Shown: positions 25,293 to 37,336 of the stretch, one piece after another
How the letters are laid out: every line of letters starts with the position of its first letter
Numbering within the stretch: the stretch's first letter is position 1
Assembly: GCF_014042365.1 (NCBI RefSeq)
Contig: NZ_JACEZS010000012.1
Location: forward strand, 124,001-188,000
Direction: 5' to 3'
Source of the DNA: Rugamonas fusca
GTDB taxonomy: Bacteria > Pseudomonadota > Gammaproteobacteria > Burkholderiales > Burkholderiaceae_D
Length of the DNA: 64,000 nucleotides
Program-made: the position numbers and the translations under genes
Notes under the pieces: generated by a model
The model's database searches: none
Seen by the model: the letters and a program-made list of their open reading frames with translations, nothing else
What the model was told of the DNA's origin: nothing

Positions 25293-26048
25293 ATGCACTG
25301 GCCCGTCGTCATCATCGCCCGCCACACGCTGCGCGAGGCCTTGCGCAACCGCCTGCTGTGGCTGCTCGTGCTGGCCGCCTGCGGCGCCATCGGCGCCAGC
25401 GGCCTGCTGCACGAGGTGGCCCTGACGGAAAGCGGCCAGTTGCAGACGGCCCTGCTGGCGGCCGTGCTGCGGCTGGCCGCCGTGTTCCTGGTGGCCACCT
25501 TCGTCGTCACCAGCATGGTGCGCGAGGCCAACGACAAGGGCCAGGAACTGCTGCTGGCGCTGCCGCTGCCGCGCGCCGTCTGGCTGCTGGGCAAGCTGGC
25601 CGGCTTCGCCGCGCTGGCCATGCTGCCGGCCGCCCTGTTCGGCGCGCTGGCCGCCTGCGTGGCGCCGCCCGGCCAGGCCGCCCTGTGGGCCTTGTCACTG
25701 CTGGCCGAACTGTGGATCGTGGCCGCCTTCAGCCTGCTGTGCATGCTCACGCTGAGCCAGGTGCTGCCGGCCCTGGCCGCCGCGTTCGCCTTCTACCTGC
25801 TGGCGCGCACGGCGTCCACCCTGCAACTGCTGGCGCACGGCCCCGGCCGGCATGATGCGCTGCTCACGCGGGCGATCGACGCGCTGGCCCTGCTGTTGCC
25901 CAGGCTGGACGCCTGCGCCCGCACCGACTGGCTGCTGTACCACGGCGGCACGGCCGCTGAACTGGCCGCCATCGGCATCCAGAGCGCCATCTACGTCACG
26001 CTGCTGACGGCCGCCGCCCTGTTCGACCTGTACCGCAAGAACCTGTGA
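25293..26048 (+). CDS. ABC-2 type permease embedded in the pilus locus
   Basis: A 251-aa integral membrane protein with about six hydrophobic helices, for example LLWLLVLAACGAIGASGLL near the start and LYHGGTAAELAAIGIQSAIY near the end. The order (N-terminal amphipathic stretch ARHTLREALRNR, then a membrane helix) is typical of ABC-2 permeases. The only ATPase nearby is at 12711, twelve genes upstream in the same direction. I infer that they form one transporter co-regulated with the pilus, comparable with PilI/PilH in Myxococcus. The substrate is unknown. It overlaps the next gene by one base. Confidence 0.8.
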   Translation: MHWPVVIIARHTLREALRNRLLWLLVLAACGAIGASGLLHEVALTESGQLQTALLAAVLRLAAVFLVATFVVTSMVREANDKGQELLLALPLPRAVWLLGKLAGFAALAMLPAALFGALAACVAPPGQAALWALSLLAELWIVAAFSLLCMLTLSQVLPALAAAFAFYLLARTASTLQLLAHGPGRHDALLTRAIDALALLLPRLDACARTDWLLYHGGTAAELAAIGIQSAIYVTLLTAAALFDLYRKNL

Positions 26049-26764
26049 TGGACAACCGCCCCCTGCGCCGCGTGCCCCGTGCCGTGCCGGTCCTGCTGGC
26101 GCTGGCCCTGGCCACGCAGGTCTGGTGGCAGGCGGGCCACCAGCCAGCGCCGCCCGGCGCCCAGCCGCTGCCGCCACCGCCCGCGCTGGCCACGCTGCAG
26201 CTGGCCAGCCTGGGCGAGCGGGCCGCCTTGTCGCGCGTGCTGATGTTGTACGTGCAGGGCTGGGACGACCAGCCTGGTGTGAGCCTGCCCTGGCGCAGCC
26301 TCGATTACGAGCGCCTGGCCCAATGGCTGGGCCGGGCGCTCGACCTCGATCCCCGCAGCCAGTATCCGCTGCTGGCCGCCAGCACGCTGTACACGGCCGT
26401 GGACGACCCGCAGCGCGTGCGCCGCATGCTCGAGTTCGTCTACCAGCGCTTTGGCGAAGACCCCGACCGGCGCTGGCCGTGGCTGGCCCAGGCCGCCATC
26501 ATCGCCCGCCACCGGCTGCACGACCTGCCGCTGGCGCGCCGCTACGCCCAGGCCATCCGGCTGCGGGCGACGGGGCCGCAGGTGCCGCCGTGGGCGCGCG
26601 AACTGGAAGCGTTCGTGCTGGAAGACATGAACGAGCTAGCCAGCGCCCGCGCGCTGATCGGCGGCCTGCTGCACGATGGCCGCATCACGGACCCGAACGA
26701 GCTGCGTTTCCTGGCCCGCCGGCTCGACGCACTCCAGGCCAGGGAGCAAGCGCAGGCGCATTGA
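26048..26764 (+). CDS. Membrane-anchored helical-repeat protein, function unknown
   Basis: A 238-aa protein with an N-terminal membrane segment (VPVLLALALATQVWWQ) and an all-helical remainder. Segments such as LGRALDLDPRSQYPLLAAST and PRRYAQAI-type pairs look like degenerate TPR repeats. It overlaps the permease gene (TGATG) and precedes the major prepilin. By position it could be the accessory third component of the ABC transporter, as PilG is in Myxococcus, but I cannot show homology. I do not recognise the family. Confidence 0.6.
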   Translation: MDNRPLRRVPRAVPVLLALALATQVWWQAGHQPAPPGAQPLPPPPALATLQLASLGERAALSRVLMLYVQGWDDQPGVSLPWRSLDYERLAQWLGRALDLDPRSQYPLLAASTLYTAVDDPQRVRRMLEFVYQRFGEDPDRRWPWLAQAAIIARHRLHDLPLARRYAQAIRLRATGPQVPPWARELEAFVLEDMNELASARALIGGLLHDGRITDPNELRFLARRLDALQAREQAQAH

Positions 26765-26859
26765 ATCGTGCGCCCCTTCCGCCGCGGCGCGCCATTCTTT
26801 ATGATGCGCAATTCGCTCAGGAAATGTAATATAGCCTTATGCCTCGAAAGGAACTTCTC

Positions 26860-27432
26860 ATGCACCGTCCACCTGCGCGCGGCCCGGCCCAACGTGGCTT
26901 CACCCTGGTTGAAATCGCCATCGTCCTCGTCATCATCGGCCTGCTGCTGGGCGGCGTGCTCAAGGGCCAGGGTTTGATCGACAGCGCCAAGGTCAAGAAC
27001 ATCATCCAGCAATCGAACTCGCTGTCGGCCGCCGTCAACGCCTACCAGGACAAGTTCCGCGCCCTGCCCGGCGACGACGTGCAGGCCACCATCCACGCCC
27101 CCGGCGCCACCGGCAACGGCAATGGCGATGGCCAGATCGCCGAATACCAGCTGGCGCCCCAGCACCTGGCGCTGGCCGGCTTCATCACGGGTTCCTACAA
27201 TGGCAGCACCGACTTCATGACCAGCGCCCAGGGCGGCGCCGTCTACATTTACAACGACATCGTGGCCGGCCGCGGCGGCAACGGCATCCGCTTCGACAAC
27301 CTGCCCGACTCGTTCGCCGAGCAGATCGACAGCAAGCTCGACGATGGCAAGTTCAACACCGGCTCCGTGCGCGCCACCGGTAACTACACCAACAACGGCA
27401 CCATCATCACCCGCACCGCCCTGTTCTTCTGA
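26860..27432 (+). CDS. Probable major prepilin of the second locus
   Basis: A 190-aa prepilin. The leader MHRPPARGPAQRG is followed by FTLVEIAIVLVIIGLLLGGV with Glu at +5. The globular part carries AVNAYQDKFRALPGDD, a motif of a common class of pseudopilins, and a Gly/Asn-rich C-terminal half with many strands, ending TRTALFF. The ATG at 26860 has AAAGGAA upstream; the ATG at 26839 has none. Unlike other genes of the locus it is separated by 95 bp from its neighbour and is followed by a large palindrome, as expected of a strongly expressed fibre subunit. Confidence 0.8.
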   Translation: MHRPPARGPAQRGFTLVEIAIVLVIIGLLLGGVLKGQGLIDSAKVKNIIQQSNSLSAAVNAYQDKFRALPGDDVQATIHAPGATGNGNGDGQIAEYQLAPQHLALAGFITGSYNGSTDFMTSAQGGAVYIYNDIVAGRGGNGIRFDNLPDSFAEQIDSKLDDGKFNTGSVRATGNYTNNGTIITRTALFF

Positions 27433-27433
27433 C

Positions 27434-27493
27434 AAAATCGGGGACGTACCCCAATTTGCCAAATTGGCAAAACCGGGGTACGTCCCCGATTTT
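27434..27493. terminator. 60-bp nested perfect palindrome after the prepilin gene
   Basis: The 19-bp arms (27434-27452 and 27475-27493) read AAAATCGGGGACGTACCCC and its exact complement. Inside them lies another perfect 8-bp inverted repeat around one base (27455-27471, TTTGCCAA-A-TTGGCAAA). It can fold into a long hairpin and ends in TTTT, so it could terminate transcription from both directions. Its perfect symmetry also suits a dispersed repeat unit. Confidence 0.7.
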
Positions 27494-27562
27494 AATAAAT
27501 GGAAAGCACGGACGTACTATTCATCCGCTAGAATGGGTTCTCCTTTCAACGCGGGAGACACC

Positions 27563-28645
27563 ATGTTCGAGGAATTCATCGGTACCAAGGCCGTATCGGC
27601 GCGCCACCAGTTCGACGTGGCGGCGCTCGACGCCTACCTGCGCCAGCACGTGGCCGGCTACCCGGCCGGCACGCTCACGGTTGAACAGTTCAAGGGCGGC
27701 CAGTCCAACCCCACCTTCAAGCTCAGTATCGCCGGCCAGCAGCAATGCCGGCATTATGTGCTGCGCACCAAGCCGGCGCCGGCCGCCAGGCTGCTGCCGT
27801 CGGCCCACGCCATCGAGCGCGAATACCGGGTCATGGACGCGCTGCAGAAAGCCGGCTTCCCGGCCGCCCGCCAGTATGCCCTGTGCACCGACGAGAGCGT
27901 GATCGGGCGTGCCTTTTACCTGATGGAATTCGTCGAAGGGCGGGTGCTGTGGGACCAGGCCCTGCCCGGCATGACGCCAGCCGGGCGGGCCGCCATCTAC
28001 GACGAGATGAACCGCGTCATCGCCCAGTTGCACAGCATCGACTACGCCGCCATCGGCCTGGCCGACTACGGCAAGCCGGGCAACTACTTCGCGCGCCAGA
28101 TCGAGCGCTGGAGCAAGCAATACCTGGCCTCGCAGACCGAGCCCATCGCGGCGATGGAGCAGCTGATCGCGTGGCTGCCGCACCACATCCCGCCCGGCGA
28201 GGCAACGTCCATCGTGCACGGCGACTTCCGGCTCGACAACCTGCTGTTCCATCCGAGCGAGCCGCGCATCCTGGCCGTGCTGGACTGGGAACTGTCGACC
28301 CTGGGCCACCCGTTCGCCGATTTCTCCTACCATTGCATGAGCTGGCACATCGCGCCGGGCCAGTTCCGCGGCATCGCCGGGCTGGACCTGGCGGCGCTGG
28401 GCATCCCCTCGCAGCAGCAATACATCGCCCGCTACGCCGAGCGCACCGGCAAGACCATCCGGCTGGAGGACTTCAATTTCTACCTGGCGTTCAATATGTT
28501 CCGGCTCGCGAGCATCATGCAAGGCATCATGAAACGCTACGTGGACGGCACGGCCGCCAGCGCCCAGGCGCTGGCCTCGGGCCGGATGGCGCGTCCCATG
28601 GCCGAACTGGCCTGGGACTACGCGCGCGGACGCAAGCACGTCTGA
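27563..28645 (+). CDS. APH-fold phosphotransferase (ACAD10/11-like kinase)
   Basis: A 360-aa kinase-like protein. The catalytic Brenner motif is HGDFRLDNLLFHP (about 219-231) and the Mg-binding loop is VLDWELSTLGHPFADF. The N-terminal lobe has GGQSNPTFKLSI and an ATP-binding Lys near YVLRTKP. Such proteins resemble the kinase domain of ACAD10/ACAD11, which phosphorylates hydroxyacyl chains so that they can enter beta-oxidation, and often sit near acyl-CoA dehydrogenases; two are encoded at 34796-37136. The start has GGGAGA 5 nt upstream. A TAGAAT box lies 35 nt upstream. Aminoglycoside resistance is not implied. Confidence 0.85.
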   Translation: MFEEFIGTKAVSARHQFDVAALDAYLRQHVAGYPAGTLTVEQFKGGQSNPTFKLSIAGQQQCRHYVLRTKPAPAARLLPSAHAIEREYRVMDALQKAGFPAARQYALCTDESVIGRAFYLMEFVEGRVLWDQALPGMTPAGRAAIYDEMNRVIAQLHSIDYAAIGLADYGKPGNYFARQIERWSKQYLASQTEPIAAMEQLIAWLPHHIPPGEATSIVHGDFRLDNLLFHPSEPRILAVLDWELSTLGHPFADFSYHCMSWHIAPGQFRGIAGLDLAALGIPSQQQYIARYAERTGKTIRLEDFNFYLAFNMFRLASIMQGIMKRYVDGTAASAQALASGRMARPMAELAWDYARGRKHV

Positions 28646-28816
28646 GCCGGCCGGCCCCGCCCCGGGGACGGCGCGGGCCATGTGTCGCGCCAGCCGCGCG
28701 CCGCTGCACTTGCCGCTTTCTCAAACCGCCGCGCTGGGCTACTATCGTGCTGCCAGCGTTTTCGCAGCCCACCGGGGGGCCGCGCCGCCGCCACCGGCTC
28801 ACTTGGGGTTCACGCA

Positions 28817-33354
<4,538 letters not shown>

Positions 33355-33358
<4 letters not shown>

Positions 33359-34302
33359 GCTGGACCGACCTCGCCGTCAACGGCCGCATCCTGATCGTGG
33401 ACGATGCCATGGAAAACGTGCAGGTGCTGTACCAGGCCCTGCGCGACGAGCAGGAAGTGCTGTTCGCGCTCGACGGCCCGACGGCCATCGAGATCGCGCG
33501 CCAGCAACTGCCGGACCTGATCCTGCTGGACGCCGTGATGCCCGGCATGGATGGCTACGCCGTGTGCGCCGCGCTGCGCGCCACGCCGGAAGTGCAGGAC
33601 ATCCCCATCATGTTCGTGACGGCCCTGAGCCAGCCCGAGGACGAGACGCGCGCGCTGGAAGCGGGCGCCGTGGACTTCATCAGCAAGCCGTTCAACGTGG
33701 CCGTGGTGCGGGCGCGCGTGCGCACCCAGCTCACCGTCAAGCGCCAGGCCGACGCCATGCGCGAACTGACCCTGACGGACGCGCTGACGGGCGTGGCCAA
33801 CCGGCGCCACTTCAACGACACGCTGGAGCTGGAATGGCGCCGCTGCGCGCGCAGCGGCATGCCGCTGGCGGCCATCATGATCGACATCGACCACTTCAAG
33901 CACTACAACGATGCCTACGGCCACCAGGCCGGCGACCTGTGCCTGCAAAAGGTGGCGGCAGCCATGAAGCAGTGCGCGTCACGCCCGCAAGACCTGCTGG
34001 CGCGCTACGGCGGCGAGGAATTCATCCTGCTGCTGCCGCAGGAGGGAGTGGCCGGCGCCACGGCCGTGGCGCGCCGCATCCTCGACGAGGTGGACGCGCT
34101 GGCCCTGCCCCACGCAGCCTCGCCCACCAGTTCCGTGGTGTCGGTCAGCATGGGCGTGGCGGCGATCGAGCCGGGTGAATCGGCCGGCGCCGACCTGCTG
34201 ATCCGCAGCGCCGACGAACAGCTGTACCGCGCCAAGCAGCACGGCCGCAACCGCTATTGCGTGGCCAGCGCCGGCGACGCGCCGGCCCGTCACAGCGCCT
34301 GA
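33355..34302 (+). CDS. Response regulator diguanylate cyclase (REC-GGDEF)
   Basis: A 315-aa cytoplasmic protein. REC domain at about 12-125, with IVDDAMENVQ and the phospho-acceptor Asp in LILLDAVMPGMDGY, and Lys in ISKPFN. GGDEF domain at about 140-300 with the intact active site RYGGEEF (about 217-223) and an inhibitory-site RPQD just before it, so it should make cyclic di-GMP from two GTP and be subject to product inhibition. ATGA overlap with the hybrid kinase. The nearest potential c-di-GMP receptors in the window are the MshEN domains of the two pilus ATPases; that link is inferred. Confidence 0.93.
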
Positions 34303-34316
34303 GGCGGCGCCGCCAT

Positions 34317-34784
34317 TCAGCTGGTGGCGGCGGGCGGGCGGCGCGCGTACATGCCCATGCCGTCCACCGTGCAGACCAGCTCACCGTGCTGGTTACGCGC
34401 TTCCCACACGGACCACACAATGCCCCGGTCCGGCCGCGACGCCGACGCCCGCGTGTCCTTAGTCCGGTACAGCACCGCCAGCGTGTCGCCAGCGCGCACC
34501 GGCAACAGCCAGCGCACGCCATCGAGGCCGGGCGACCCCATGCCCGCCGCCTGCGACAGCAAGTTATCGACCACCATGCGCATCATCATGCTGCACGTGT
34601 GCCAGCCGCTGGCGATCACGCCGCCATAGATGGAGGCGGCCGCCGCGTCGTGGTCGACGTGAAACGGCTGCGGGTCGAACGCGCTGGCGAAGGCGATGAT
34701 CTCCTCCTCCGTCACGTGGCGCGTGCCGAGCGCGATCTCCTGCCCGGCGTGGAAATCCTCGAAGTACCATTGCAGCGGTGCCAT
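34317..34784 (-). CDS. MaoC-like (R)-specific enoyl-CoA hydratase
   Basis: A 155-aa hot-dog-fold protein. The hydratase-2 motif is seen as AFDPQPFHVDHDAA, keeping the catalytic Asp and His, followed by IYGGVIASGWHTC. It probably adds water to a 2-enoyl-CoA after dehydrogenation by the acyl-CoA dehydrogenases encoded immediately upstream. The ATG at 34784 has GAGGGG 7 nt upstream; a GTG at 34799 that overlaps the previous stop is the alternative. Convergent with the GGDEF gene, 14 bp apart. Confidence 0.85.
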   Translation of the reverse strand: MAPLQWYFEDFHAGQEIALGTRHVTEEEIIAFASAFDPQPFHVDHDAAAASIYGGVIASGWHTCSMMMRMVVDNLLSQAAGMGSPGLDGVRWLLPVRAGDTLAVLYRTKDTRASASRPDRGIVWSVWEARNQHGELVCTVDGMGMYARRPPAATS

Positions 34785-34795
34785 GGCCGTGCCCC

Positions 34796-35935
34796 TCACG
34801 CGTGCTGCCGGAAGGCCGGCTGGGCGATGAAGCGTTCCAGGTGATGGTCGGCGTCACCGAGCGTGACATCGATCATGGTCAGGCGCTTGAAGTGGTGGGC
34901 CGCCGGCAGCTCGTCCGTCACGCCCATGCCGCCGTGCAGCTGCACGGCCTGCTGGCCGACGAACCTGGCGGCCTGGCCGATGCGGGCCTTGGCGGCCGAC
35001 ACCGTGCGGCGCCGCTCCTCCACGTCGCCGGAACCGACCTTGGCGGCGGCCAGCATGGCCATCGAACGGGCTTGCTCGAGGTGGATGAACATGTCGGCCA
35101 TGCGGTGCTGCAGGGCCTGGAACTTGCCGATCGGGGCGCCGAACTGCGCGCGCGTCTTCAGGTAGTCGAGCGTGGCGGCGAAGATGGCGTCCATGGCGCC
35201 CACCGCTTCCGCGCACAGCAGCGTGGCGCCGTAGTCGGCCGCCGCGTCCAGGATATCCCAGCCGGCGCCCGCCTGGCCCAGCAGGGCCGAGGCCGGCACG
35301 GCCACCTCGCGCAAGGTGACGGTGGCGGCGCGCTGGCCGTCGATGGTGCGGTAATCGCGCACGGTGACGCCGGCCGCGTCGGCCGGCACCACGAACAGCG
35401 AGATGCCGTCCGTGTCGCGCTGGGCACCGGCGCTGCGGGCCGAGACGATCAAGGCGCCGGCCTGGCCGCCGTGGATCACCACCGTCTTGCCGCCGTCGAT
35501 CACGTAGCCGTCGCCGGCCGCGCGGGCCGTGGTGGCAATGTCGTTCAGGTCATGGCGCGCGCCCTGCTCGCCGAGCGCGCACGCCAGTTTCAGCGTGCCG
35601 CCGGCCACCTGTTCCAGCAGCGCGTCGTGGCCGCCGGCCAGCTTGAGGAACTGGGCGCCCAGCACGGTGGCGAAATACGGTTCCACCACCAGGCCGCGGC
35701 CCAGCTCCTGCATCACCAGCAGCAGGTCCACGGCGCTGCCATCGAAGCCGCCCTGCGCTTCCGGCACGGGCAGCGCCAGCATGCCCAGCTCCGTCAGCGT
35801 GGCCCAGGCCGCGTCGGACACGCCGGCCGGGGAATGGATGATCTGGCGGCGCGCGTCGAAACCGTAGTCCTTTTCCACCCAGCGGCGCAGGGCGTCGGCG
35901 AATTGCTGCTGTTCTTGGTTGAAAGTAAAGTCCAT
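34796..35935 (-). CDS. Acyl-CoA dehydrogenase, subunit 1
   Basis: A 379-aa FAD-dependent acyl-CoA dehydrogenase. It has the N-terminal helical domain (FNQEQQQFADALRRWV), a central beta domain and the C-terminal helical domain with TRAQFGAPIGKFQALQHRMA and the flavin-binding GGMGVTDELPAAHHFK. The Arg/Gly motif QLHGGMG is conserved, but no obvious catalytic Glu is visible at the MCAD position. Two adjacent acyl-CoA dehydrogenase genes often form alpha2-beta2 heterotetramers (as in FadE28/FadE29 of mycobacterial steroid degradation). The start at 35935 has GAGGGG 6 nt upstream. Confidence 0.85.
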   Translation of the reverse strand: MDFTFNQEQQQFADALRRWVEKDYGFDARRQIIHSPAGVSDAAWATLTELGMLALPVPEAQGGFDGSAVDLLLVMQELGRGLVVEPYFATVLGAQFLKLAGGHDALLEQVAGGTLKLACALGEQGARHDLNDIATTARAAGDGYVIDGGKTVVIHGGQAGALIVSARSAGAQRDTDGISLFVVPADAAGVTVRDYRTIDGQRAATVTLREVAVPASALLGQAGAGWDILDAAADYGATLLCAEAVGAMDAIFAATLDYLKTRAQFGAPIGKFQALQHRMADMFIHLEQARSMAMLAAAKVGSGDVEERRRTVSAAKARIGQAARFVGQQAVQLHGGMGVTDELPAAHHFKRLTMIDVTLGDADHHLERFIAQPAFRQHA

Positions 35936-35945
35936 CGCCATCCCC

Positions 35946-37136
35946 TCACAGTCCCAGGATCATCTGGGTGATGATGTTTTTCTGAATCTCGTTCGAGCCG
36001 CCGTAGATCGACGTCTTGCGGAAATTGAAGTAGTAGCCGGCCAGCGGCGCGGCCGCATCGTCGCCCGTGAGGCTGTGCTCGGCCTTGCCCTCCAGGTAAT
36101 CCGTGTCGAACGGCAGCGCGTCCGGGCCCAGCGCCTCGAGCATCAGTTCGGTCAGCAGCTGCTGGATTTCCGAGCCGCGCACCTTGAGCATGGACGCTTC
36201 CGGCCCCGGCGTGTGCGAGGCCTGCGAGATCACGCGCAGCACCGTCGTCTCCAGCGCCATCAGCTCGATCTCGAGGCTGGCCACCTTGGCGGCGAACAGC
36301 GGGTCTTGCAGCAACGGCTTGCCGTGCTTGAGGTGTTCGGTCGCGATCTTTTTCAGGAACAGCAGCTCGCGCTTGGAGCGGCCCACGGCCGCGATGCCGG
36401 TACGTTCGTGGCCCAGCAAATACTTGGCGTAGGTCCAGCCCTGGTTCTCCTTGCCGATCAGGTTGGCCACCGGCACCTTGACGTTGTCGAAGAACACTTC
36501 ATTCACTTCGTGGTCTTCATCGAGCATGATGATGGGGCGCACCGTGATGCCGGGCGTCTTCATGTCGATCAGCAAGAAGGAGATGCCTTCCTGCTTGCGC
36601 ACGTTGGGGTCGGTGCGCACCAGGCAAAAGATCATGTCGGCGTGCTGGCCCAGCGTGGTCCAGGTCTTCTGGCCGTTGACGATGTAATGCTCGCCCACGC
36701 GCTCGGCCGTGGTCTTCAGCGAGGCCAGGTCGGAGCCGGAGCCGGGTTCGGAATACCCCTGGCACCACCAATCCTCGCACGACAGGATGCGCGGCAGGTA
36801 ATACGCTTTCTGTTCCGCGTTACCGAAGGCCATGATGACGGGCGCCACCATGTTGATGCCGAACGGCAGGATGGGCGGCGTGCCGGCGCGCGCGCACTCC
36901 TCGTCCCAGATGTGGCGCCAGGTGGCGTTCCAGCCCGTGCCGCCATATTCAACGGGCCAGGCCGGCGCGGCCCAGCCCTGCCTGGCGACGATGCGGTGCC
37001 AGCGCACGTAATCATCCTTTTGCAGGCGCAGGTGCTGGCGTACCTTCTGCTGCAAGTCGCTGGGCAAATTCGCTGCGAGGAAGGCGCGCACTGTGTCGCG
37101 GAACGCCAGATCCTCGGCCGTATAGTTCAAATCCAT
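35946..37136 (-). CDS. Acyl-CoA dehydrogenase, subunit 2
   Basis: A 396-aa acyl-CoA dehydrogenase. Typical motifs are WWCQGYSEPGSGSDLASLKT, TWTTLGQHADMIFCLVRT and the C-terminal YGGSNEIQKNIITQMILG. Where MCAD-type enzymes carry catalytic Glu (YEGT) this protein has Gly (YGGS), as in several FadE-type subfamilies that place Glu elsewhere. It starts at the ATG with AGGAGGAGA 5 nt upstream; the longer frame to 37211 is not protein-like. It is separated by 10 bp from the second subunit gene. Substrate unknown. Confidence 0.88.
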   Translation of the reverse strand: MDLNYTAEDLAFRDTVRAFLAANLPSDLQQKVRQHLRLQKDDYVRWHRIVARQGWAAPAWPVEYGGTGWNATWRHIWDEECARAGTPPILPFGINMVAPVIMAFGNAEQKAYYLPRILSCEDWWCQGYSEPGSGSDLASLKTTAERVGEHYIVNGQKTWTTLGQHADMIFCLVRTDPNVRKQEGISFLLIDMKTPGITVRPIIMLDEDHEVNEVFFDNVKVPVANLIGKENQGWTYAKYLLGHERTGIAAVGRSKRELLFLKKIATEHLKHGKPLLQDPLFAAKVASLEIELMALETTVLRVISQASHTPGPEASMLKVRGSEIQQLLTELMLEALGPDALPFDTDYLEGKAEHSLTGDDAAAPLAGYYFNFRKTSIYGGSNEIQKNIITQMILGL

Positions 37137-37242
37137 GCTGTCTCCTCCTGTGCGGCAATAAAAAAGCACGACCGTTCCAAATGATTGTACCGCACATGGC
37201 CTCCAGAACAAGCGCCTTTTTTAACTCTCCAGAAACAAATTC

Positions 37243-37259
37243 CTGGCACGGCAATCGCA
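37243..37259 (+). promoter_or_regulatory. Near-consensus sigma-54 (RpoN) promoter
   Basis: CTGGCACGGCAATCGCA matches YTGGCACGRNNNTTGCW with one mismatch (C for the second T of TTGC), and the GG and GC elements are exactly 10 bp apart. Transcription would start near 37270, about 67 nt before the DUF4214/RTX gene at 37337. An enhancer-binding activator would be required; none is encoded next to it. Confidence 0.55.
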
Positions 37260-37336
37260 TATAAAATCCATAACCATGCTAAACTGACAATTCCAACATT
37301 GATCTTGATCAGCCGCCCTTTTTGATTGGAGTTCCC

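Noticed and set aside
27563..28645. Aminoglycoside resistance gene
   Set aside because: The Brenner motif is shared by the whole APH fold. The overall sequence matches the ACAD10/11-like kinase group and two acyl-CoA dehydrogenase genes lie nearby.
28682..28816. N-terminal extension of the hybrid kinase from the ATG at 28682
   Set aside because: The 45 extra residues have no domain and precede the signal-anchor helix by a low-complexity stretch; a TTG at 28817 fits better, although this is not certain.
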